Positions 7,294 through 13,561 of a DNA stretch of 40,860 nt are shown piece after piece. The stretch lies in NCBI GenBank assembly GCA_937901395.1, contig CALCDB010000187.1:1-40860 (forward strand), read 5' to 3'. This stretch comes from an uncultured Verrucomicrobiota bacterium (GTDB lineage Bacteria > Verrucomicrobiota > Kiritimatiellia > RFP12 > UBA1067). Position numbers and translations under genes: made by a program. The number at the start of each line of letters is the position of its first letter. Position 1 is the first letter of the stretch. The notes below the pieces were generated by a model, which was not told where the DNA came from, searched no databases, and saw nothing but the letters and a program-made list of their open reading frames with translations.

Positions 7294-9256
7294 GCTTACG
7301 ATAGATGGCGTAGAGGTAAGCGCGAAAGAAGGCGCGACGATTCTCGAGGCGGCGAGCGCGGCGGGAATCGAAATACCGAATCTCTGCTTCATGAAGGCGC
7401 TTTCGCCTTATGGGGCGTGCGGGGTATGCGTAGTTGAGGTAGAGAAAGTTCCGAAACTACTGAGAGCGTGCGCTACGAAAGTAGCCGAAGGGATGGTAGT
7501 AGCCACGAAAAGCGAACGGGCGTTCAAGGCGCGGAAGTTGGCACTCGAATTATTGATGGGCGATCATGATGGAGATTGTCAGGGGCCGTGCAAGTTGAAT
7601 TGTCCAGCACATACGGATTGTCAGAAATACGTAAAAGAGATTGCGGAAGGACGCTTCGCGGATGCGGTAAAAACCGTGAAAGAAGTTTTTCCATTGCCGG
7701 CTTCGATTGGCAGGGTGTGTCCGCATCCATGTGAGCGGCATTGTCGCCGAGCATTAGTGGAAGAGCCGCTTTCGATTGCGGCATTGAAGGCATTTGCGGC
7801 GGATTGGGTTCGCGAACATGGGGAAGAGGCGGCGAGCGAGAAAGCGGCGGAGACGGGGAAGCGCGTAAGCATCATCGGCGGGGGCCCGGCGGGGCTGACC
7901 GCGGCGATGCGGCTCGCGAAGGACGGGCATGCGGTAACGATTTACGAGCAGATGTCGGAGATGGGCGGTATGCTACGTTACGGCATTCCCGCGTATCGTC
8001 TACCCAAGGATGTGCTCAAATACGAAACCGATTTGATTGCGGCTATGGGGGTAAAGTTCGTAAATGATTTCAAGATTGGCCGCGAAGCGACATTAGAGGA
8101 GCTACGCAAGAATTGCGACGCGATGATCATAGCGAATGGCGCATGGAGATCGACACCGATGAAAGTAAAGGGCGCGCAATTAGAAGGCGTAATCGGCGGG
8201 ATTGATTTTCTGCGAGCGGTGGCGATGGGGAAAAGCGTGAAACTCGGCAAGAGGGTAGCAATCGTTGGCGGCGGAAACACGGCGATGGATGCGTGCAGGA
8301 CGGCGAAGAGATTAGGCGCGGAGGAAGTTTCGATACTATATCGGCGCACGCGCGAGGAGATGCCAGCCGAGGAATTCGAGATTGAGAGCGCGGAAAAAGA
8401 AGGCGTGATATTTCGTTATCTGCGCAACCCCGAAGAGATCATCGGCAAAGACGGCGCGGTAAGCGGGGTGAAATTGCAAGTAATGGAACTCGGCGAGCGA
8501 GATGAACGCGGGAGGAGACGTCCGATTCCAATAGCAGGCAAATACGAGACATTACCGATGGATACGGTAATCATCGCAGTTGGTCAGCAGAACGACGCAG
8601 AGGGCTTCGAGATGCTGCCGACTACCGAGCGGGGAACGATAGTTGCGGACGAGCAAGATTATTCAACGCCGATAGCGGGAGTATTCGCCTGTGGAGACAA
8701 CGTCAATCGCGGAGCGGATATCGCAATCAATGCGATAGCCAAGGCGAACATCGCAGCGATGGGAGTGGATGCATATTTGCGCGGCGAGAAATATTCCGCA
8801 CCGAAGATAGTGGTTTCGGAGCGGGAAGTAACGGCGCGGGACTATCGCGAACACAAGCGGCAACCACGAATAGCGACATTGACCACGCCGGCGGAGGCGC
8901 AGGCGGAAGCGAGGCGATGCCTCGAATGCGGGTGCAATGATTTTAGCGAATGCAAGTTAATACGCTACGCGAATCAGTATAAGAGCGACGTGAAGCGGCT
9001 TAAGGGAGAGTATCATCCTGGGTTCGTCGAGCGCGAGTTAAGGGTAATCGAGCGGAATCAGCGCAAGTGCATTGGGTGCAATCAATGCGTGAGGGCATGC
9101 GAAGAATTGGCGAAAAAGGGCATCCTAGGATTGGTTGGCCGCGGATTCAAGACGGTAATCAAGCCAGAATTTCGTGATGCAAAGGTAATTCAGGAGTGCG
9201 GGGCTTGTCATCTTTGCGTAGATAATTGTCCAACAGGGGCATTATATATAGTATAA
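7286..9256 (+). CDS. GltD-like FAD/NADP(H) subunit with ferredoxin domains, Stn-type transhydrogenase
   Basis: A 656-residue multidomain iron-sulfur flavoprotein. Residues 1-75 form a plant-type [2Fe-2S] domain with Cys34-x10-Cys45-x2-Cys48-x13-Cys62. Cys98-Cys153 holds the GltD-type Fe-S region. The first Rossmann site GGGPAG (198-203) binds FAD, the second GGGNTA (328-333) NADP(H), and FACGDN returns to FAD. A CLECGCND linker precedes two C-terminal [4Fe-4S] motifs (CIGCNQC, CGACHLC). There is no H-cluster or molybdopterin domain, so this is not a hydrogenase or formate dehydrogenase subunit. With the two preceding genes it fits Stn: NADPH, NADH and ferredoxin linked by flavin bifurcation. 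The ATG at 7286 overlaps the upstream stop by 8 bases. Confidence 0.88.
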   Translation: MVKLTIDGVEVSAKEGATILEAASAAGIEIPNLCFMKALSPYGACGVCVVEVEKVPKLLRACATKVAEGMVVATKSERAFKARKLALELLMGDHDGDCQGPCKLNCPAHTDCQKYVKEIAEGRFADAVKTVKEVFPLPASIGRVCPHPCERHCRRALVEEPLSIAALKAFAADWVREHGEEAASEKAAETGKRVSIIGGGPAGLTAAMRLAKDGHAVTIYEQMSEMGGMLRYGIPAYRLPKDVLKYETDLIAAMGVKFVNDFKIGREATLEELRKNCDAMIIANGAWRSTPMKVKGAQLEGVIGGIDFLRAVAMGKSVKLGKRVAIVGGGNTAMDACRTAKRLGAEEVSILYRRTREEMPAEEFEIESAEKEGVIFRYLRNPEEIIGKDGAVSGVKLQVMELGERDERGRRRPIPIAGKYETLPMDTVIIAVGQQNDAEGFEMLPTTERGTIVADEQDYSTPIAGVFACGDNVNRGADIAINAIAKANIAAMGVDAYLRGEKYSAPKIVVSEREVTARDYREHKRQPRIATLTTPAEAQAEARRCLECGCNDFSECKLIRYANQYKSDVKRLKGEYHPGFVERELRVIERNQRKCIGCNQCVRACEELAKKGILGLVGRGFKTVIKPEFRDAKVIQECGACHLCVDNCPTGALYIV

Positions 9257-9257
9257 T
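9252..9257 (+). promoter_or_regulatory. TATAAT box on the stop codon of the transhydrogenase operon
   Basis: AGTATAAT spans the stop codon of the preceding gene, in an AT-rich run. It could drive transcription into the region before the Cys-rich lipoprotein. No convincing -35 box is at 17 bases. Confidence 0.4.
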
Positions 9258-9317
9258 ACCCATTGAACAACGCTTGTAAACACGGTGTAACTCGGGCGAG
9301 TGGCAAAATTTTATTTT

Positions 9318-9333
9318 CGTTGTAATTACAACG
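9318..9333. promoter_or_regulatory. 16-bp perfect palindrome, candidate operator
   Basis: CGTTGTAATTACAACG is an uninterrupted 16-bp inverted repeat without a loop, as expected for a dimeric repressor site rather than an RNA hairpin. It ends about 20 bases before a CATAAT box (9355-9360), where it would cover the -35 region of a promoter for the Cys-rich lipoprotein gene. The regulator is not identifiable. Confidence 0.5.
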
Positions 9334-9386
9334 GACAAGGGAAGGCGAAAAGAGCATAATATGCGCCGTCCGGAGGAACTGCGGAT

Positions 9387-9403
9387 TCGACCATGGTGGT
9401 CGA
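9387..9403 (+). other. Hairpin in the leader of the Cys-rich lipoprotein gene
   Basis: TCGACC and GGTCGA (6 bp) flank a 5-base loop in the untranslated leader. The position is approximate to a base or two. Function unknown. Confidence 0.3.
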
Positions 9404-9451
9404 GCCGAGGAATGTTTCGAACGACAAGACAAAAAAGAAGAGAGGTAAACA

Positions 9452-9742
9452 ATGAACAAGGTAATAATGAAGTCGGCCAAGTTGGCACTCATGAGCGGAG
9501 CACTCGTGGCGGCGCTTACCGGTTGCTGCATGTTCGGTTCGAAGAACTGCTGCGACAAGAAGGCGTGCTGCGGGAAGGAAGCGTGCGCATGTTGCTGCAA
9601 GGAGCAGTGCGGCGACAAGAAGACGAGCGGCGTAAATACTTCGATGACGCTCGGGGTTGGCACTGACGGACTGCACATGGGCGGCGATGCCAATATCGGC
9701 AACCATGGGGTGAGCGCTGGCGCTGGAGGAGGAATCCGCTAA
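9452..9742 (+). CDS. Small cysteine-rich lipoprotein
   Basis: A 96-residue protein with a signal peptide and lipobox (LTGC, Cys25), so expected to be lipid-anchored in a membrane after cleavage. Residues 25-53 contain 11 cysteines, many as CC or CCC pairs among lysines (NCCDKKACCGKEACACCC). The C-terminal half is Gly-rich (TLGVGTDGLHMGG, GNHGVSAGAGGGIR). Such density suggests metal binding or disulfide cross-linking, but I do not recognise a family. AGAGAGG sits 7-8 bases before the ATG. The gene is preceded by a palindrome and followed by a 13-bp hairpin, so it is probably a single-gene unit. Confidence 0.75.
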   Translation: MNKVIMKSAKLALMSGALVAALTGCCMFGSKNCCDKKACCGKEACACCCKEQCGDKKTSGVNTSMTLGVGTDGLHMGGDANIGNHGVSAGAGGGIR

Positions 9743-9752
9743 ACAATTATGT

Positions 9753-9794
9753 CTCCCCAATGCACACTGAACTGCCTTAACGTGCATTGGGGAG
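9753..9794 (+). terminator. 13-bp perfect hairpin after the Cys-rich lipoprotein gene
   Basis: CTCCCCAATGCAC (9753-9765) pairs fully with GTGCATTGGGGAG (9782-9794) over a 16-base loop. There is no U-run after it (caattagttg follows), so it may block 3' exonucleases or be a recombination or protein-binding site rather than a standard terminator. Confidence 0.55.
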
Positions 9795-9812
9795 CAATTA
9801 GTTGAAGGTTGG

Positions 9813-9905
9813 ATGGTGATGGATGGAATTGGTAGCATACCTGAACCATCTTCTGGACTTATGTTATTGTTTGGCTTGTCGATGTTGGGCTTGAAGAGAA
9901 AATAG
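9813..9905 (+). pseudogene. Orphan PEP-CTERM sorting tail (gene remnant)
   Basis: This frame encodes only 30 residues from the first ATG. They end in IPEPSSG, a hydrophobic stretch of about 12 residues, and GLKRK before TAG (9903). That is the complete PEP-CTERM signature: PEP motif, transmembrane helix, basic end, as recognised by exosortase/EpsH. The frame is open only back to 9771 and has no recognisable protein body, so this is most likely the 3' end of a lost secreted gene. A GAAGG sequence at 9804 could permit translation of a mini-protein. It implies that the genome has, or had, an exosortase system. Confidence 0.65.
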
Positions 9906-9984
9906 GGTAAAATTGATTTGGCCAATTGCATATTCGATGAAGATTTGGTACACTTGTACCAAAAGGCAGTTAGGAGCAGACAAT

Positions 9985-10506
9985 ATGAAGAAGGTTTTAT
10001 TTTCAGTTGGTATTGTGCTTTGTGCTTTTATGGGCAGAGGCGACATAGCTGAGCTTTTTGTGGCAGCGGAGCGTGGTGATATTGACGCGCAGTATAATCT
10101 TGGTCTGATGTATGAAAATGGCAATGGGGTCGCAAAGGATGAGGCAAAGGCGATTAAATGGTATCGTAAGGCAGCAGAGCAAGGGCTTGTAATAGTGAAG
10201 CAAAACTCGAGTCAGATGGATGTAATATGTGAAAAGAAAAAACGTGTAGCTAAAGAAGCAGTTGAACTTTTTCGCAACGCGGTAACGAGTTACATGATTG
10301 GACAAAGAAAAATGACACCACCGAACGACCTCAAAGTTCTAATTGACGGTAGCGCTTCTAAAGGTCCTTATATTGAAGGCGGCGAGAAAGCGCTTATTGA
10401 TCCGTGGAATAATGAATATCGTATTGAAGTTCAGGGCAAACGTTTTGCAATTATTTCTAATGGACCAGATGGACAACCAGGAACGAGTGACGATATTCGC
10501 AAATGA
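9985..10506 (+). CDS. Secreted Sel1-repeat protein with a GspG-like C-terminal domain
   Basis: 173 residues. An N-terminal signal or anchor (MKKVLFSVGIVLCAFMG) leads into one Sel1-like repeat at about 22-68 (AERGDIDAQYNLGLMYENG, KAIKWYRKAAEQG). After a Lys-rich linker, residues 95-173 resemble the globular part of type II secretion major pseudopilin GspG: a helix with YMIGQRKMTPP, then a short loop, IDPWNNEY, and the terminal SNGPDGQPGTSDDI, which in GspG is a calcium-binding end. No prepilin cleavage motif is present, so it is not itself a pilin. AGGAG about 9 bases before the ATG at 9985 sets the start; an in-frame TTG at 9913 lacks a ribosome site. Role unknown. Confidence 0.7.
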   Translation: MKKVLFSVGIVLCAFMGRGDIAELFVAAERGDIDAQYNLGLMYENGNGVAKDEAKAIKWYRKAAEQGLVIVKQNSSQMDVICEKKKRVAKEAVELFRNAVTSYMIGQRKMTPPNDLKVLIDGSASKGPYIEGGEKALIDPWNNEYRIEVQGKRFAIISNGPDGQPGTSDDIRK

Positions 10507-10530
10507 TTGTTCTGATATTTGAGGATTTAA

Positions 10531-10553
10531 GCTAAGGGGAGCGTTTCCCCAGC
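10531..10553 (+). other. Hairpin between two secreted-protein genes
   Basis: GGGGA (10536-10540) pairs with TCCCC (10546-10550) over a 5-base loop, and GCT/AGC extends it after a 2-base bulge. No U-run follows. Confidence 0.35.
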
Positions 10554-10590
10554 AAAATAGGAAACATAAACAAGAAAGGTAAAATTAAGA

Positions 10591-11184
10591 ATGAAGACAC
10601 TCATCATGGCCGCGCTTGCGGTTGCAGCAGTTGGTGTGAATGTTGCGTTTGCAGAAGAGGATGACGGAATCGTCTCGGCGGCTCCAGTTATCGCAAACCC
10701 TACCAATCCTCAGCCAGGGTTATTAGCGAATGCGTATAATATTATGTATAGAGGAAACATGAATACTTATAAGGCGATGACGACATTGCCCGCGCTTGCG
10801 AAAACGCCATCAGTTAAAAGTTATGAGGACAAGGCGGATGCATTTACGCGCGATGGAGTTCCAGGAAAGACGGATGTGAATGTGATTAAATGGGAGGGGT
10901 TCATCAAGTGTAAGCGAGCGACAAGTTATACATTCTCATTTGATAGCAGGGATTCCTATTCATTTTATGTCAATGGCAGGCAGTATATCGATACGTGTGA
11001 TCGGCAGGAGTCAAGAGATGTGGAATTGAAAATGGGATGGAATAAGATTGTAATAGTTGCGTATTTGGATCGCGTTGGTAACAAACTTACGGTTGTGTAT
11101 CGTCCAAAAGGATCGATGTCGGAGCCTCGTCCACTCTCGCCGGGTATGTTGTTTTATGATAAGCCCATTGAGGAGGAATGGTAA
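10591..11184 (+). CDS. Secreted PA14-like carbohydrate-binding-type protein
   Basis: 197 residues with a clear signal peptide (MKTLIMAALAVAAVGVNVAFA, cleavage after about residue 21). The mature part looks like a single PA14-type beta-sandwich: PGLLANAYN at the start, WEGFIKCKRATSYTFSFDSRDSYSFYVNG in the middle, and GWNKIVIVAYLD near the end, the usual order of lever, ligand-loop and C-terminal strands. PA14 domains often bind glycans on secreted hydrolases, but no enzyme domain is fused here. GAAAGG upstream supports the start. It is followed by an intrinsic terminator. Family assignment is by pattern only. Confidence 0.65.
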   Translation: MKTLIMAALAVAAVGVNVAFAEEDDGIVSAAPVIANPTNPQPGLLANAYNIMYRGNMNTYKAMTTLPALAKTPSVKSYEDKADAFTRDGVPGKTDVNVIKWEGFIKCKRATSYTFSFDSRDSYSFYVNGRQYIDTCDRQESRDVELKMGWNKIVIVAYLDRVGNKLTVVYRPKGSMSEPRPLSPGMLFYDKPIEEEW

Positions 11185-11223
11185 GTTGATTCTTTTATCT
11201 TAAGGTTACAGAGCCTAATGATA

Positions 11224-11262
11224 GCAGTTGTGCGGATACTCGCGCAACTGCTCATTGTTTTT
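11224..11262 (+). terminator. Rho-independent terminator after the PA14-like gene
   Basis: GCAGTTGTGCG (11224-11234) pairs with CGCGCAACTGC (11241-11251) with one G-U pair around a 6-base loop, followed by tcattgttttt. It is the clearest intrinsic terminator in the window. Confidence 0.75.
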
Positions 11263-11345
11263 GGGGAGGTTGTGGTTTGAGCAATCAGCGCAAATGGGGA
11301 TACACCGCAGAAGGTAATTAGCGATGGAAAAAACGACGCAGTTAT

Positions 11346-11378
11346 GATACAATGTGCGTTATGAAAGCGATGACCTAA
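11346..11378 (+). promoter_or_regulatory. Extended -10 followed at 7 bases by a 5-codon ORF
   Basis: TGATACAAT (11346-11353 plus flank) is followed after exactly 7 bases by ATG AAA GCG ATG ACC TAA (11361-11378). The spacing is the same as at leaderless-looking genes elsewhere in the window. The mini-ORF could be the stub of a lost gene or a leader peptide before the DUF456 gene at 11426. Confidence 0.4.
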
Positions 11379-11425
11379 ATGAATATGATATGCTTTTTTA
11401 TAAAGGTGAGATAGGTTGTTAAATA

Positions 11426-11893
11426 ATGACAATTATTTATCTAACGATTTCGGCGATATTAATAATAGTGGGTATAATTGGGTGTATTTTGCCGATAATA
11501 CCGGGTCAGGTGATAGCATATTTGGGCTTATTATGTTTGATACCATCATCACATTCGCCATCGTGGATGACATTGTTGTTTTTTGGTGTTCTGACAGTAG
11601 TTGTTACTGTGCTTGATTTTGTTGTTCCAGCTATTGGTGCAAAGCGATTTAACTGTTCAAGTTTTGGGACATGGGGGTGTTTTATAGGGACATTGGTTGG
11701 TTTGTTTTTTGCGCCACTTGGCATTTTGCTTGGTCCGTTTATTGGGGCGTTCATTGGAGAGTTGATTGCAGGTAAGCCAGCATCGGCAGCTGCGATTGGT
11801 GGTTTTGGGGCATTTCTTGGCTTTCTTATGGGAACCTTTATCAAGGTAATCGCTTGCATCTTCATGTTGATTTGTTACATACGATGTTTGTGA
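11426..11893 (+). CDS. DUF456-family integral membrane protein
   Basis: 155 residues, almost entirely hydrophobic, with about four membrane segments. The opening IIVGIIGCILPIIPGQVIAYLGLL carries the conserved PxxPG of DUF456, and the Gly-rich FFAPLGILLGPFIGAFIGELIAGK and AAIGGFGAFLGFLMGT match the family's repeated glycine helices. Function of the family is unknown. The ATG at 11426 has only a weak ribosome site (AGGTTG). The gene is AT-rich like its accessory neighbours. Confidence 0.75.
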   Translation: MTIIYLTISAILIIVGIIGCILPIIPGQVIAYLGLLCLIPSSHSPSWMTLLFFGVLTVVVTVLDFVVPAIGAKRFNCSSFGTWGCFIGTLVGLFFAPLGILLGPFIGAFIGELIAGKPASAAAIGGFGAFLGFLMGTFIKVIACIFMLICYIRCL

Positions 11894-11935
11894 GTAAAAG
11901 TAATGGTGCAAAAATGTTAAAGATAGATACATCAC

Positions 11936-11956
11936 GTCACAAAAATTTGATATAAT
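11936..11956 (+). promoter_or_regulatory. Promoter of the zinc-ribbon membrane protein cluster
   Basis: An A/T tract and extended -10 read cacaaaaatttgatataat, with TATAAT at 11951-11956. The 21-base stretch matches 35133-35153 before the C10 peptidase gene at all but two positions. Here the transcript would have a leader of about 44 bases with an AGAAAGG ribosome site before 12007. Confidence 0.65.
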
Positions 11957-12006
11957 ATTAATGCTCTAACTTATCCAATTAAACAAAGTAATTAGAAAGG
12001 AAAAAT

Positions 12007-12426
12007 ATGTTTTGTCGTTCATGCGGAAAAGAAATCGCTGAAAATGCGGTTGCATGCATGTCATGTGGTTGTGACCCTAAAATAGGGAACAAGTTTTGCC
12101 AAAATTGTGGCGCAGAAACTAATGCAAATCAAATTGTTTGCATTAAATGCGGAGTTGCGCTCAAGAGCGCTGCTAATAAGCCTGGCGCAAAGAATCGTAC
12201 GACTGCAGGTATTTTAGCGATTCTTTTTGGCGGCTTTGGTGTTCATGAATTTTATTTAGGTAATACTCTATCGGCAGTTATTCGCCTTTGTGTAACTCTT
12301 CTTACTTGTGGGTGGGGCGGATTAATTGTTGGGATAATTAGTTTTATTGAGGGGATTATCTATCTAACTCAGTCCGATGAAGAATTTCAGCGTGTGTACG
12401 TTGATGGTAAAAAAGCATGGTTCTAA
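12007..12426 (+). CDS. Double zinc-ribbon TM2-domain membrane protein
   Basis: 139 residues. Two zinc ribbons come first: Cys3-x2-Cys6 with Cys17-x2-Cys20, and Cys31-x2-Cys34 with Cys45-x2-Cys48. Then a TM2 domain at about 62-125: helix AGILAILFGGFGVHEFYLGN with its typical G-x-H-x-FYLG turn, and a second helix ending in GIISFIEGIIYL. The cytoplasmic zinc ribbons probably contact proteins or nucleic acids; no biochemical role is known. First of three genes that open with the same MFCxxCG ribbon and differ in the membrane part. AGAAAGG lies 7 bases before the ATG. Confidence 0.85.
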   Translation: MFCRSCGKEIAENAVACMSCGCDPKIGNKFCQNCGAETNANQIVCIKCGVALKSAANKPGAKNRTTAGILAILFGGFGVHEFYLGNTLSAVIRLCVTLLTCGWGGLIVGIISFIEGIIYLTQSDEEFQRVYVDGKKAWF

Positions 12427-12445
12427 ATTAAAGAAAGGAAAAATT

Positions 12446-12775
12446 ATGTTTTGTGCCAAATGTGGAAATCAAATTGATGATGCGGCTGTAATATGCCCTA
12501 AGTGCGGAGTTCCTGTAACAGGGAAAAAGTCATCAGACGCAAATGTTTCCAATCACATGGTCTTAGCAGTCCTCACGACAATTTTTTGTTGCTTGATAGG
12601 CGGCATTATTGCGATTATTTATGCTTCTCAAGTCAATACGAAATTGGCGATGGGAGATATTGAAGGTGCGAAGGCAGCATCAAAGACTGCAAAGATTTGG
12701 ATTATTGTTAATATTTGCACGGGATTATTAGGCTGTCTCTTTTACATTCTTGCTGGTATTGGTGCAGTGCTTTAA
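12446..12775 (+). CDS. Zinc-ribbon CD225/dispanin-family membrane protein
   Basis: 109 residues. The N-terminal ribbon has Cys3, Cys6, Cys17 and Cys20. Residues about 33-105 form a CD225/dispanin domain: NHMVLAVLTTIFCCLIGGIIAIIYA, then the SQVNTKLAMGDIEGAKAASKTAK loop typical of interferon-induced transmembrane relatives, then a second helix. Eukaryotic relatives stiffen membranes; the bacterial role is unknown. Start is set by AGAAAGGAAAAATT before ATG 12446, a near-copy of the ribosome site of the preceding gene; an in-frame upstream start inside that gene is not needed. Confidence 0.85.
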   Translation: MFCAKCGNQIDDAAVICPKCGVPVTGKKSSDANVSNHMVLAVLTTIFCCLIGGIIAIIYASQVNTKLAMGDIEGAKAASKTAKIWIIVNICTGLLGCLFYILAGIGAVL

Positions 12776-12794
12776 TAGTTAGGGAGTGACCATT

Positions 12795-13151
12795 ATGTTT
12801 TGTAAACATTGCGGTGCGCAGATTTGTGATGAGGCCGTGATTTGTGTTAATTGCGGGTGCAAAGTAATTAGTCCCAAATCTGCCGCTGCAATAGATCGAA
12901 ACGATGCGGCACTTAGAATGGTAGTTCCAATTGGCTGTTCAGGATGGGCTATTGTTGCTGGATATTTAGGATTATTATCTTTGCTTCCAGTTTTTGGTGT
13001 AGCAGCGTGTGTCTTTGGCTTATTGGCGTTAAACGATATTAAGAAGCATCCTGATAAGCATGGCAAGGGCAGGGCGTGGTTCGGTATAATTATGGGTGGT
13101 ATTACTACGCCTCTGTATCTATTTATATTCATCATTGTAGGTTTTGCATAA
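12795..13151 (+). CDS. Zinc-ribbon DUF4190-type membrane protein
   Basis: 118 residues. The zinc ribbon has Cys3, Cys6, Cys17 and Cys20 (MFCKHCG, CVNCGC). The rest matches DUF4190-like membrane domains: a first helix GWAIVAGYLGLLSLLPVFGVAACVFGLLAL, the polar turn NDIKKHPDKHGKGRAWFGI, and a second helix. AGGGAG 8 bases upstream favours ATG 12795 over an in-frame GTG at 12786. The third ribbon protein in the row; its end overlaps the DUF2752 gene by 8 bases. Confidence 0.8.
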   Translation: MFCKHCGAQICDEAVICVNCGCKVISPKSAAAIDRNDAALRMVVPIGCSGWAIVAGYLGLLSLLPVFGVAACVFGLLALNDIKKHPDKHGKGRAWFGIIMGGITTPLYLFIFIIVGFA

Positions 13152-13500
13152 TAAGTTACTATCTAAACCACAACTCATAATACTAATGGTATTACTTATT
13201 GGTATTGTGAGTTGTGGTTTTTTATTTTTCTTTAATCCATCTGATATCAATTGGTTTCCAAAGTGTCCTTTTTATGCGTTAACTGGGTATAAATGTCCAG
13301 GGTGTGGGACGCTTCGCGGGATTCATCATTTGTTGCATTTTAGATTTGTAGATGCGTGGAAGATGAATCCATTTATGATTGTTTCCATTCCATTCTTACT
13401 TTCGTTTCTTCTATTCCCTAAAATCTGTAAAAACAAGATCGTTGGGAAATGCGTATTATGGGCGACATTATTGTATTGGTTGTTAAGAAATATCGTGTGA
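13144..13500 (+). CDS. DUF2752-family membrane protein
   Basis: 118 residues with about three membrane helices. The family signature CPxxxLTGYKCPGCGTLRGIHHLL is visible at 41-64 in slightly altered form (FYALTGYKCPGCG). Function of DUF2752 is unknown. Start is uncertain: TTG 13144 overlaps the previous gene by 8 bases; ATG 13186 would drop part of the first helix. Its position straight after the ribbon-membrane trio suggests one operon and perhaps one membrane complex. Confidence 0.8.
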   Translation: MHNKLLSKPQLIILMVLLIGIVSCGFLFFFNPSDINWFPKCPFYALTGYKCPGCGTLRGIHHLLHFRFVDAWKMNPFMIVSIPFLLSFLLFPKICKNKIVGKCVLWATLLYWLLRNIV

Positions 13501-13512
13501 TATGGGGATATG

Positions 13513-13526
13513 AAATTTGGTATAAT
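13513..13526 (+). promoter_or_regulatory. Promoter of parE-parC
   Basis: aaatttgg followed by TATAAT (13521-13526) gives TGGTATAAT, an extended -10 on the same A/T tract design as other promoters here. The leader is about 29 bases, with weak ribosome-site candidates GAGG (13545) and AAAGAG (13551) before ATG 13562. Confidence 0.6.
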
Positions 13527-13561
13527 ATACGCCTAATTATAGTTGAGGATAAAGAGATAAT

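Noticed and set aside
9361..9666. 101-codon frame overlapping the Cys-rich lipoprotein gene
   Set aside because: It is Arg-rich with no ribosome site, and the lipoprotein frame has a signal peptide, lipobox and AGAGAGG site.
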